Assembly (NCBI GenBank): GCA_964569315.1
Contig: CAZMUZ010000012.1
Location: 1-52,360 of the forward strand
DNA from: CADEFF01 sp964569315
GTDB lineage: Bacteria; Pseudomonadota; Alphaproteobacteria; Dongiales; Dongiaceae
DNA length: 52,360 bases
Reading direction: 5' to 3'
This document shows positions 8,773 through 16,943 of this stretch, one piece after another (position 1 is the stretch's first letter; each line of letters starts with the position of its first letter). A program made the position numbers and the translations under genes. Under the pieces are notes generated by a model. The model worked only from the letters and a program-made list of their open reading frames with translations. It was not told the DNA's origin and ran no database searches.

Positions 8773-9846
8773 ATGATCGCACACCCGTCTGCATCCCCCG
8801 GAGCCGGACATGTCGTCTCGGGCGCGGCGAACGTGAAGCTCGCCTGCCGCGGGGTCTGGAAGCTGTTCGGCCCGGGCGCCGAGAGCTATCTCGCGGGCCA
8901 GCCGAAGCCGAACGCGGCGGCCCTGGCCGAGGCCGGCCTCATCGGTGCCGTGCGCGACGCCAGCGTCGAGGTCGGCGAAGGCGAGATCTTCATCATCATG
9001 GGGCTCTCGGGCTCCGGCAAATCCACCCTCCTCCGCTGCCTCTCGCGTCTCGTCGAGCCGACAGCGGGGGAAATCATCTTCGAAGGGCGCAACCTGCTGC
9101 AGGCGAGCGAGCGGGAGCTGATCGAGATCCGGCGGCACAAAATGGGGATGGTGTTCCAGCACTTCGCCCTCCTGCCGCACCTGACCGTGATCGAAAACGT
9201 GGCCTTCCCCCTCTCCGTGCAAGGGGTGCCGCGCGAGAAGCGCCAGGCGCGCGCGCAGGAAATGGTCGATCTGGTAGGGCTCAAGGGCCGAGAGAAATAC
9301 TACCCGCGAGAGCTTTCGGGCGGGCAGCAGCAACGCGTCGGCATCGCTCGCAGCCTCGCCGTCGAGCCGCGGATCTGGTTCCTCGACGAACCCTTCTCGG
9401 CGCTCGATCCGCTGATCCGACGGGAGATGCAGTCGGAGCTGATGCGGTTGCAGAGCGTGCTGCACAAGACCATCGTCTTCATCACCCACGACTTCGACGA
9501 GGCCATTCGCCTCGCCGACCGCATCGCGATCATGAAGGATGGCGAGATCATCCAGATCGGCACGCCGGAAGATCTCGTGACAAGGCCCGCGACGGACTAT
9601 GTCGCCGAGTTCACCCGCGACGTGCAGCGCGCCAAGGTCATCTCGGCGCGCGGCCTCATGCAGCCGCTCGGCGCCGATTGCGACGGCCGCGCCGTCGACG
9701 GCCGCGCGAAGATCGCGAGCTTCGCGGCCGAGATCGTGGCGACCGGTCGCCCCTTCGCCGTCACCGACGAGAACGGCAAGCCCATCGGCCAGGTGTCGCC
9801 GCAATCGGTGATCGACCTCCTGGCCGGGCGCGAGGCCGCGCGGTGA
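8773..9846 (+). CDS. Quaternary-amine ABC transporter ATP-binding protein (ProV/OpuAA type)
   Basis: A 357-residue ATPase energising the betaine-type importer. The Walker A motif is GLSGSGKST near residue 76, the signature is LSGGQQQRVGIARS, Walker B is WFLDEPFSALD, and the switch is THDFDEA. The C-terminal part contains AVTDENGKPIGQVSPQSVID, a CBS-like regulatory segment as in ProV/OpuAA, where it senses ionic strength. The ATG at 8773 was chosen; an in-frame GTG at 8725 lies in the spacer. The long N-terminal stretch before Walker A includes the family's KLFGPG element. Its stop overlaps the permease start in GTGA. Confidence 0.92.
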   Translation: MIAHPSASPGAGHVVSGAANVKLACRGVWKLFGPGAESYLAGQPKPNAAALAEAGLIGAVRDASVEVGEGEIFIIMGLSGSGKSTLLRCLSRLVEPTAGEIIFEGRNLLQASERELIEIRRHKMGMVFQHFALLPHLTVIENVAFPLSVQGVPREKRQARAQEMVDLVGLKGREKYYPRELSGGQQQRVGIARSLAVEPRIWFLDEPFSALDPLIRREMQSELMRLQSVLHKTIVFITHDFDEAIRLADRIAIMKDGEIIQIGTPEDLVTRPATDYVAEFTRDVQRAKVISARGLMQPLGADCDGRAVDGRAKIASFAAEIVATGRPFAVTDENGKPIGQVSPQSVIDLLAGREAAR

Positions 9847-11819
9847 GCGTATCCGCCGCCATCGAACCGCTCCGCCTGCCCCGCAGCTCGGTCTGGCCGG
9901 CGATCTGGATCGCGGCGCTGGCGGCGACGGCCCTTCTCTATCTCTTTCCCCAGCTCGCACCCTGGGCGGTCGAATATCCGAAAGACTGGATCGTCCCGGT
10001 CGCCAAATGGACCGGCGCGGCGATGCTCTGGATCCGCACCGAGTTCACCTGGCTCACCCGGGCGCTTTCCGCGATCGGCCAGGTGCCGCTCGATTTCGCC
10101 CTCGATATGCTCGCGAGGGGCTTCAAGATCGGCCACGGCCCGGAGGCGATCGAGCTGCCGCGGCTATCCTGGCTCGGCGTCGTCGTCGCGATGGGGATGA
10201 TCGGCTGGGTGCTGGGCGGGCGCGGACTCGCGGCGCTCGCCGGCGGCTGCTTCCTCTATATCGCGCTCTTCGGCCAGTGGGACAGCGCCATGCTGACGCT
10301 CGGCCTCATCGTGATCTGCGTGCCGCTTTGCGTCGTCACCGGTCTCCTGATCGGCATCTGGGGCTATCGCAACCCGCGGATCGAGAAATTCTTCATCACG
10401 CCCGCGCTGGACGTGATGCAGACCATGCCGACCTTCGCCTATCTCGTGCCGATGCTGCTCCTGTTCGGCAACAAGCCGGTGTCGGCCATGATGGCGACGG
10501 GCATCTTCGCCGTGCCGCCGATGGTTCGCGCGACCATGCTGGCGCTGCAGCGCGTGCCGCAGGAGATCGACGATTTCGGCGTCATGGCCGGCTGCACCCG
10601 GGCCCAGAAGCTCTGGCGCGTGCTGCTGCCGGCGGCACGGCCGACGCTGCTGGTCGGGTTGAACCAGGTCATCATGCTGGCCCTCAACATGGTGATCATC
10701 TCCTCCATGATCGGGGCCGGCGGCCTCGGCTATGACGTGCTGCTGGCGCTGCGTTCCCTCAATGTCGGCGCGGCGCTCGAGGCGGGACTCGCCATCGTGG
10801 CGCTCGCCATCGCGCTCGACCGGCTGAGCCAGGCCGCGGCGCGCCAGCGCCCCGTGCCGCAGACCGGCGCCCGGTTCTGGGAGCGCCATCCCTACCTGAC
10901 GGCGGGCGTTGCGATCCTCGCGCTCACGACGCTCGCGAGCCTTGCCGTGCCCGGCCTTGCCAAGATTCCGGAATCGCTGACGGTCAGCTCGGGCCCGATC
11001 TGGAAGTCGATGATCGACTGGGTGACGCAGAATTTCTTCGACGTGATCGAGGCCTTCCGGACCTGGATGCTGCTCAACATCCTCAATCCGATCCGCGACC
11101 TGATGGCAGGCATGCCGTGGCTCGCGGCCGCGGGCCTGATCGGTCTCGCCGGATTCCAGCTCGGCGGCCTGCGGCTGATGCTGCTGGTGGTGCCGCTGAC
11201 GCTCTTCTGCGCCATGACGGGGCTCTGGGACAAGACCATGGCCACGATCTATCTCTGCGGCATCTCGACGATGATCTCGGCGCTGATCGGCATTCCGCTC
11301 GGCGTGCTCGCCTCGCGGAGCGACCGGGCGGATCGCATCATCACGCCCATCATCGACACGCTGCAGACCATGCCTTCCTTCGTCTTCATCATCCCGACCG
11401 TGATGCTGTTCCGGGTCGGCGACGTGACGGCGATGATCGCGATCGTCTCCTTCGCGGTGGTGCCGGCGATCCGCTACACGAATCTCGGACTGCGGCAGGT
11501 CTCGCCGGCGCTGATCGAGGCGGCGAAGGTTTCCGGCTGCACGCGGCAGCAGATGTTCTGGCGCGTGCAGCTCCCGCTCGCGCTCCCCGAGATCATGCTC
11601 GGCATCAACCAGACGATCCTGCTTGCGCTCTCGATGCTCATCATCACGGCGATGATCGGGACGCGCGATCTCGGCCAGGAGGTTTTCATCGCGCTTGCCA
11701 AGGCGGATGCCGGCCGCGGCCTGATCGCGGGCCTGACGGTCGCCTTCATCGGCATCACGGCGGATCGTCTCATCGGCGCCTGGAGTCGGCGCGCGCGGCA
11801 ACGGCTGGGCCTCGCCTGA
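9843..11819 (+). CDS. Fused double permease of the quaternary-amine ABC transporter
   Basis: A 658-residue inner-membrane protein containing two complete binding-protein-dependent permease domains in one chain. The ATPase-contact (EAA) loops are GVMAGCTRAQKLWRVLLP near residue 250 and AAKVSGCTRQQMFWRVQLP near residue 560. Each is followed by a matching segment (GLNQVIMLALNMVIISSMIG and GINQTILLALSMLIITAMIG), which shows an internal duplication. ProW and OpuAB normally carry one such domain and work as dimers, so the full heterodimer-like pore is here encoded by one gene. It starts at a GTG overlapping the ATPase stop (GTGA). Function follows from its operon. Confidence 0.9.
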   Translation: MSVSAAIEPLRLPRSSVWPAIWIAALAATALLYLFPQLAPWAVEYPKDWIVPVAKWTGAAMLWIRTEFTWLTRALSAIGQVPLDFALDMLARGFKIGHGPEAIELPRLSWLGVVVAMGMIGWVLGGRGLAALAGGCFLYIALFGQWDSAMLTLGLIVICVPLCVVTGLLIGIWGYRNPRIEKFFITPALDVMQTMPTFAYLVPMLLLFGNKPVSAMMATGIFAVPPMVRATMLALQRVPQEIDDFGVMAGCTRAQKLWRVLLPAARPTLLVGLNQVIMLALNMVIISSMIGAGGLGYDVLLALRSLNVGAALEAGLAIVALAIALDRLSQAAARQRPVPQTGARFWERHPYLTAGVAILALTTLASLAVPGLAKIPESLTVSSGPIWKSMIDWVTQNFFDVIEAFRTWMLLNILNPIRDLMAGMPWLAAAGLIGLAGFQLGGLRLMLLVVPLTLFCAMTGLWDKTMATIYLCGISTMISALIGIPLGVLASRSDRADRIITPIIDTLQTMPSFVFIIPTVMLFRVGDVTAMIAIVSFAVVPAIRYTNLGLRQVSPALIEAAKVSGCTRQQMFWRVQLPLALPEIMLGINQTILLALSMLIITAMIGTRDLGQEVFIALAKADAGRGLIAGLTVAFIGITADRLIGAWSRRARQRLGLA

Positions 11820-11823
11820 TTTC

Positions 11824-12705
11824 ATGACGACGCAAGACCCTCGCCTGCGGGCCGCGCGCCTCGCCTGCTGGTCCGGCCCGGTCGATCCGGTGCCGCTCGC
11901 CGGCGGCATCACCAACGCGAACTTCTTGGTGGCCGACAAGGGCCTGCGCTACTTCGTGCGGATCGGCGACGACATCCCGATTCACGGCGTGATGCGCTTC
12001 GCCGAGCTCGCCGCGAGCCAGGCCGCCTTCGCCGTCGGCATTTCGCCCGAGCTTCTGCACCACGAGCCGGGGGCGCTGGTCTTCCGTTTCATCGACGGCA
12101 CGACCCTCGCGCCCGAGATGGTGCGCCCGCGCGCGATGCTGGAGCGCATCCTTCCCTTGATCCTGCGCTGCCATCGCGAGATGCCGAACCATGTTCGCGG
12201 GCCCGTGCTGATGTTCTGGCCGTTCCACATCTTCCGCAGCTATGCGACGGCGTTGCGCGAGATGAAGAGCCGGATGGTGCCGGAGCTGCCGCGTCTCGCG
12301 CGCGTCGCCGAGGACCTTCAGGCCATGGTCGGCCCGATCGAGCCGGTCTTCGGCCATAACGACCTGCTCGCGGCGAATTTCCTCGATGCCGGCGACCGGC
12401 TCTGGCTGCTCGACTGGGACTATGGCGGCTATGGCAGCCCGCTCTTCGACCTCGCCAACCTCAGCTCGAACAACGACGTGACCCCGGCGGACGAAAGCTG
12501 GCTACTGGAATCCTACTTCGAGCGCCCGGTAACGGACGAGCTGCTGCGCCGGTTCCATGCCATGAAGAGCGCGTCGCTGATGCGCGAGGCGATGTGGAGC
12601 ATGGTCTCCGAGCATGTCTCCAGGATCGACTTCGACTATGTCGCCTATACGACCGACTATCTGTCGCGCTTCGAGCGCGCCTATGCCGATCTGAAGCGGA
12701 TGTGA
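11824..12705 (+). CDS. Choline/ethanolamine kinase-like phosphotransferase (APH superfamily)
   Basis: A 293-residue protein of the choline kinase/aminoglycoside phosphotransferase fold. The nucleotide-binding region has LAGGITNANFLV near residue 27. The catalytic Brenner motif is FGHNDLLAANFL near residue 177 and the metal-binding aspartate is in LLDWDYGGYGSPLFDLANL near residue 196. GYGSPLFDLAN resembles LicA/choline kinase rather than drug-resistance enzymes. It starts 4 bp after the permease and is followed 10 bp later by the demethylating dehydrogenase, so it is in the betaine/choline operon. Phosphorylation of choline, ethanolamine or a related amino alcohol is inferred. Confidence 0.85.
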   Translation: MTTQDPRLRAARLACWSGPVDPVPLAGGITNANFLVADKGLRYFVRIGDDIPIHGVMRFAELAASQAAFAVGISPELLHHEPGALVFRFIDGTTLAPEMVRPRAMLERILPLILRCHREMPNHVRGPVLMFWPFHIFRSYATALREMKSRMVPELPRLARVAEDLQAMVGPIEPVFGHNDLLAANFLDAGDRLWLLDWDYGGYGSPLFDLANLSSNNDVTPADESWLLESYFERPVTDELLRRFHAMKSASLMREAMWSMVSEHVSRIDFDYVAYTTDYLSRFERAYADLKRM

Positions 12706-12715
12706 GGCTGAACCC

Positions 12716-15166
12716 ATGACGGCGCTACCGTCCCATGCGCGGGCGATCATCATCGGCGGCGGCATCGTGGGCTGCAGCACGGCCTATCATCTGGCAAGGC
12801 TCGGCTGGCGGGAGGTGCTGCTGCTGGAGCGGCAGAAGCTGACCAGCGGTTCGACCTGGCACGCGGCCGGGCTGGTCGGACAGCTCCGCACCTCGGCCAA
12901 CATCACCCAGATCCTGAAGTACAGCGTCGAGCTCTACGGCAAGCTCGAGGCCGAAACCGGGCTCGCGACCGGCTGGAAGCGGAATGGCGGGCTCCGCCTC
13001 GCCTGCAATCCGGAACGGCTCATCGAGATCAAGCGGCAGGCGACGACGGCCCACAGCTTCGGCCTCGAGATGCATCTCCTGACCCCGAGCGAGGCGCAGA
13101 AGCTCTGGCCGCCGATGCAGGTCGGGGACGTGATCGGCGCGGCCTTCCTGCCGACCGACGGGCAGGCCAATCCCGCGGACATCACCCAGGCCCTGGCCAA
13201 AGGCGCGAGGGCGGGCGGCGTCACGATCGTCGAGAATTGCCCCGTCACCGGAATCCTGATCGAGCGGGGTCGCACGACGGGCGTTCGCACCGCGGCGGGC
13301 GACATCGAGGCGGAGATCGTCGTCAATTGCGCCGGCCAGTGGGCGCGCGAGGTGGGCGCCCTCGCCGGCGTCAACGTCGCGCTGCAATCGATCCAGCATC
13401 AATACATCGTCACCGAGCCGATCGACGGCGTGCCGCGCGATCTGCCGACGCTGCGCGACCCCGACCGGCTCATCTATGCCAAGGAAGAGGTCGGCGGGCT
13501 GGTACTCGGCGGCTACGAGCCGAACCCGATTCCCTGGGCGCTGAAAGGCATTCCCGACGGGTTCCATTTCACCCTGCTCGACTCCGACTGGGAGCATTTC
13601 GAGCCGATGATGGGGCAACTGCTCGGTCGCATCCCGGAGCTCGAGAAAGCCGGCATCAAGCAGCTCATCAACGGCCCCGAATCCTTCACCCCCGACGGCA
13701 ACTTCATCCTCGGCGAAGCGCCGGAGCTCAGGAACTTCTACGTCGGCGCCGGCTTCAACGCCTTCGGCATCGCGGGCGGCGGCGGCGCCGGCCGCGCGCT
13801 CGCCGAATGGATCGTCGGCGGCGAGCCGCCGATGGACCTCTGGCCCGTGGACATCCGGCGCTTCGGCAGCGTGCACGAGGATCGACGCTGGGTGCTGGCG
13901 CGGACCGTCGAAGCCTATGCCCACCACTACAGCATGGCCTGGCCGCATGAGGAGCTCGAGAGCGGCCGCCCCGTCCGCGTCTCGCCGCTCTATCGGCGGC
14001 TCGCGGATCAGGGCGCCTGCTTCGGCTGGAAGCTCGGCTGGGAGCGGCCCAACTGGTTCGCCCCCGCCGGCGTCGCGGCGAAGGACGAATACAGCTACGG
14101 ACGCCAGAACTGGTTCGATCATGTGGGCGCGGAGCATCGCGCCATCCGCGAGCGGGTCGGCCTCATCGACCAGACCTCGTTCGCGAAATTCCTGCTGATA
14201 GGGCGCGATGCCGAGGCGGCGATGAGTTGGATCGCGGCCAACGACACGGCGAAGCCCGCCGGCCGGCTCATCTATACCCAGATGCTGAACCGGCGCGGCG
14301 GCATCGAATGCGACCTGACGGTGTCGCGGCTCGACGCCGAGACCTACTACATCGTCACCGGCACCGGCTTCGCGACGCATGACTTCGCCTGGATTAGGAA
14401 CAACATTCCCGACGGCCTCGAAGCGCGGCTGGTCGACGTGACCTCGGCCTATGCGGTGCTGTCGCTGATGGGTCCGAAGGCGCGCCAGGTGCTGGCGGCC
14501 GTGACCGATGCGGATGTCTCGAACGCCGCCTTTCCCTTCGGCACCTGGCAGACCATCGCCATCGCCGGCAGCCCCTTGCGCGCGCTGCGCGTGACCTATG
14601 TCGGCGAGCTCGGCTGGGAGCTGCATATGCCGGTCGAGGCCGCGGGCGCCGTCTATGACGCGCTCATGACAGCAGGAAAGCCGCATGGCATCGCCAATGC
14701 CGGCTATCGCGCCATCGAATCGCTGCGTCTCGAGAAGGGATACCGCGCCTGGGGCTCGGATATCGGCCCCGACCACAGCCCGCTGGAGGCCGGCCTGCGC
14801 TGGGCCGTGAAACTCAGGCAGAACACGCCGTTCCTCGGCCGCGCGGCGCTGGCCGCGCAGGCGCAGGCGCAGGCGCCGTTGAAGAAGCAGCTCGCCTGCT
14901 TCACCATCGCCGATCCCCAGGTGACGCTGCTCGGGCGGGAAACCATCTTCCGCGACGGCAAGCAGGTCGGCTGGCTCACCAGCGCCGGCTGGGGCTACAC
15001 CATCGAGCGCAATATCGGTTATGGCTATGTCCGCGACGCCGAGGGCGTCGACACCGACTATCTGAGGAGCGGGCGCTATGAGCTCGAGGTCGCGACGGAG
15101 CGGCTGCCGGCCGAGATCCATCTCGAACCGCTCTATGACCCGCAGATGGCCCGCATCAAGGCATGA
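12716..15166 (+). CDS. Dimethylglycine/sarcosine dehydrogenase-like flavoprotein with GcvT domain
   Basis: An 816-residue two-part enzyme. The N-terminal DAO domain has IIIGGGIVGCSTAYHLARLG and STWHAAGLVGQLRTSANI; His49 of WHAAG matches the histidine that carries covalent FAD in mammalian dimethylglycine dehydrogenase. From about residue 430 a GcvT-like folate-binding domain follows (RVGLIDQTSFAKFLL, ELGWELHMP, ESLRLEKGYRAWGSDIG). Members oxidatively demethylate N-methylated glycines and transfer the one-carbon unit to tetrahydrofolate. Position after a betaine importer and a choline-kinase-like gene supports dimethylglycine or sarcosine as substrate. No betaine-homocysteine methyltransferase or betaine monooxygenase is in the window, so the first demethylation step must be encoded elsewhere or differ. 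Confidence 0.9.
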   Translation: MTALPSHARAIIIGGGIVGCSTAYHLARLGWREVLLLERQKLTSGSTWHAAGLVGQLRTSANITQILKYSVELYGKLEAETGLATGWKRNGGLRLACNPERLIEIKRQATTAHSFGLEMHLLTPSEAQKLWPPMQVGDVIGAAFLPTDGQANPADITQALAKGARAGGVTIVENCPVTGILIERGRTTGVRTAAGDIEAEIVVNCAGQWAREVGALAGVNVALQSIQHQYIVTEPIDGVPRDLPTLRDPDRLIYAKEEVGGLVLGGYEPNPIPWALKGIPDGFHFTLLDSDWEHFEPMMGQLLGRIPELEKAGIKQLINGPESFTPDGNFILGEAPELRNFYVGAGFNAFGIAGGGGAGRALAEWIVGGEPPMDLWPVDIRRFGSVHEDRRWVLARTVEAYAHHYSMAWPHEELESGRPVRVSPLYRRLADQGACFGWKLGWERPNWFAPAGVAAKDEYSYGRQNWFDHVGAEHRAIRERVGLIDQTSFAKFLLIGRDAEAAMSWIAANDTAKPAGRLIYTQMLNRRGGIECDLTVSRLDAETYYIVTGTGFATHDFAWIRNNIPDGLEARLVDVTSAYAVLSLMGPKARQVLAAVTDADVSNAAFPFGTWQTIAIAGSPLRALRVTYVGELGWELHMPVEAAGAVYDALMTAGKPHGIANAGYRAIESLRLEKGYRAWGSDIGPDHSPLEAGLRWAVKLRQNTPFLGRAALAAQAQAQAPLKKQLACFTIADPQVTLLGRETIFRDGKQVGWLTSAGWGYTIERNIGYGYVRDAEGVDTDYLRSGRYELEVATERLPAEIHLEPLYDPQMARIKA

Positions 15167-15197
15167 GCCGATGCGGCCGCGCCGTGCGTGACTCCCG

Positions 15198-16760
15198 ATG
15201 ACCGATCCGAAGCAGCGGAAGGTCCTCTTCATCTCGGCCGACCAGTGGCGAGGCGATTGCCTGTCGGCGGTCGGCCATCCCTGCCTTCGCACGCCGCACC
15301 TCGACCGGCTTGCCGCGGAAGGCACCCTCTTCAGGCGGCATTATGCGCAAGCCTCGCCCTGCGGCCCGTCGCGGGCGAGCCTGCTGACCGGGCTCTACCT
15401 CATGAACCACCGGTCCGGTCGCAACGGCACGCCGCTCGACCGGCGCCATACCAACATCGCGCTCGAGACGCGCAAGGCCGGGTACGATCCTACGCTCTTC
15501 GGCTATACCGACAGCAGCGCCGATCCGCGCGACTATCCGCCCGACGATCCCGCGCTCCGGACCTACGAAGGCGTCCTGCCCGGCATGACGGTCGGGCTGC
15601 AACTGCCGGACCACATGCAGCCCTGGATCGCCGACCTCAAGGCGAAGGGCTACCGGTTCGAGGGGCGCAAGGACGTGTTTCGCCCGCGCGACCGCGGGAC
15701 GCCGCCGCCCGGCCGCGGCTTCAGCTTCACGCCGCCGATTTTTTCCGCGGCCGACAGCGAGACCGCCTTCATGGCCAATGCCTTTCTCGATTGGCTCGAC
15801 AAGAGAGGCGGGGAACCCTGGTTCGCGCATCTGGTGTTCCTGCGCCCGCACCCGCCCCTCATCGCGCCGGAACCCTATAACGCGCGCTACGATCCGGCGG
15901 CGGTGCCGATGGCGCACCGCGCCGTCTCTGCCGAAGCGGAAGCAGGACAGCATCCCTTCCTGCGCATGATGCTGGACGCGCTTCGGCAGCGCGGCGTTTA
16001 CAACGAGCACTACCCCTACGACCTCACCGCGATCGACGAGGCGGAGCTGCGCCAGCTCCGCGCCACCTATTTCGGGATGATCAACCAGGTCGACGACCAG
16101 ATCGGGCGGATTCTCGCCTATCTGAAGGAGAGCGGGCAGGTAGAGGACACGCTCGTGATCTTCACCTGCGACCATGGCGAGATGCTGGGCGACCACTGGA
16201 TGTGGGGGAAAAGCGGCTACTTCGATCAGGCCTATCACATTCCGCTCATCGTCCGCGATCCGCGACGGCGGGCGGCCGGCGGACGCGGCCGGCAGGTCGA
16301 TGCCTTCACGGAATCGGTCGATATCATGCCGACGATCCTCGAATGGCTCGGCCTCGAGGTGCCGCAGCAATGCGACGGGCGCTCGCTGATGCGCTTTCTC
16401 GAAGGCGGCACCCCGCAAGGCTGGCGCCGCGACGCGCATTGGGAGTTCGACTTCCACGACATCGAGCATGGCGCGGCGGAAGCGGCGCTGGGGTTGCGCA
16501 GCGATCAATGCAGCCTCGCCGTGCTCCGCGACGACGCATACAAATACGTGCATTTCACGGGCCTGCCGCCGCTGCTCTTCGACATGCGGCGCGACCCCTT
16601 CGAGGCTGCCAACCTCGCCGCCGATCGCGCCTATGCGCCCGTGCTGCTCGACTATGCGCAGCGCATGCTGTCCTGGCGCATGGAGCATGCCGAGCATGTG
16701 CTGAGCCGGATGCATCTGACGCCGCAGGGCGTCAAGGAACTGCCGCGGGCAGAGCCGTGA
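15198..16760 (+). CDS. Phosphonate monoester hydrolase-like enzyme (formylglycine sulfatase superfamily)
   Basis: A 520-residue sulfatase-fold hydrolase. The formylglycine motif is CGPSRASLLTG with Cys55 as the residue to be oxidised. Metal ligands sit in ISADQWRGD (Asp15) and TCDHGEMLGDH (Asp325, His326). GLYLMNHRSGRNGTPLD, MINQVDDQIGRILAYL, WEFDFHDI and YKYVHFTGLPPLLFDM match, from memory, the phosphonate monoester hydrolase/phosphodiesterase branch (PehA/PMH of Rhizobium and Burkholderia) rather than choline sulfatase BetC. That branch is promiscuous for phosphonate monoesters, phosphodiesters and sulfate esters. It follows the demethylase by 31 bp and is followed by a Pho-box-like site and a Na/Pi symporter, so release of phosphate or alcohol from a phospho-ester nutrient is plausible. 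No signal peptide is seen. Confidence 0.87.
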   Translation: MTDPKQRKVLFISADQWRGDCLSAVGHPCLRTPHLDRLAAEGTLFRRHYAQASPCGPSRASLLTGLYLMNHRSGRNGTPLDRRHTNIALETRKAGYDPTLFGYTDSSADPRDYPPDDPALRTYEGVLPGMTVGLQLPDHMQPWIADLKAKGYRFEGRKDVFRPRDRGTPPPGRGFSFTPPIFSAADSETAFMANAFLDWLDKRGGEPWFAHLVFLRPHPPLIAPEPYNARYDPAAVPMAHRAVSAEAEAGQHPFLRMMLDALRQRGVYNEHYPYDLTAIDEAELRQLRATYFGMINQVDDQIGRILAYLKESGQVEDTLVIFTCDHGEMLGDHWMWGKSGYFDQAYHIPLIVRDPRRRAAGGRGRQVDAFTESVDIMPTILEWLGLEVPQQCDGRSLMRFLEGGTPQGWRRDAHWEFDFHDIEHGAAEAALGLRSDQCSLAVLRDDAYKYVHFTGLPPLLFDMRRDPFEAANLAADRAYAPVLLDYAQRMLSWRMEHAEHVLSRMHLTPQGVKELPRAEP

Positions 16761-16800
16761 CCTATGGCTTGCGCCGCGAGGCCCGGCCGGCGCACACTTT

Positions 16801-16818
16801 GTTACAATTTCATGACAA
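16801..16818 (-). promoter_or_regulatory. Pho-box-like PhoB binding site
   Basis: Read on the minus strand, 16818-16801 is TTGTCATGAAATTGTAAC: two 7-base units (TTGTCAT and TTGTAAC) separated by four A-rich bases. This matches the Pho-box architecture CTGTCAT-N4-CTGTCAT. It lies 126 bp upstream of the Na/Pi symporter start and 41 bp after the hydrolase stop. The repeats point against the downstream gene, which is unusual though not unknown. Confidence 0.5.
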
Positions 16819-16943
16819 CGCTTTCTGTGCCGATTGGCGGTAGTTGCGGTCGCTGACCGACCCGCCGACGGCGCCGGGCGGAAAGTTTCGAACCGACTTC
16901 GTCCCGGACAATAGAGCGCCGACCGACCAGCGAGGAGGCTTCG

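Noticed and set aside
15198..16760. Choline sulfatase (BetC) for the sulfatase-fold enzyme in the betaine cluster
   Set aside because: The sequence around CGPSRASLLTG, GLYLMNHR and YKYVHF follows the phosphonate monoester hydrolase branch and lacks the BetC pattern I know; sulfate-ester activity is still possible.
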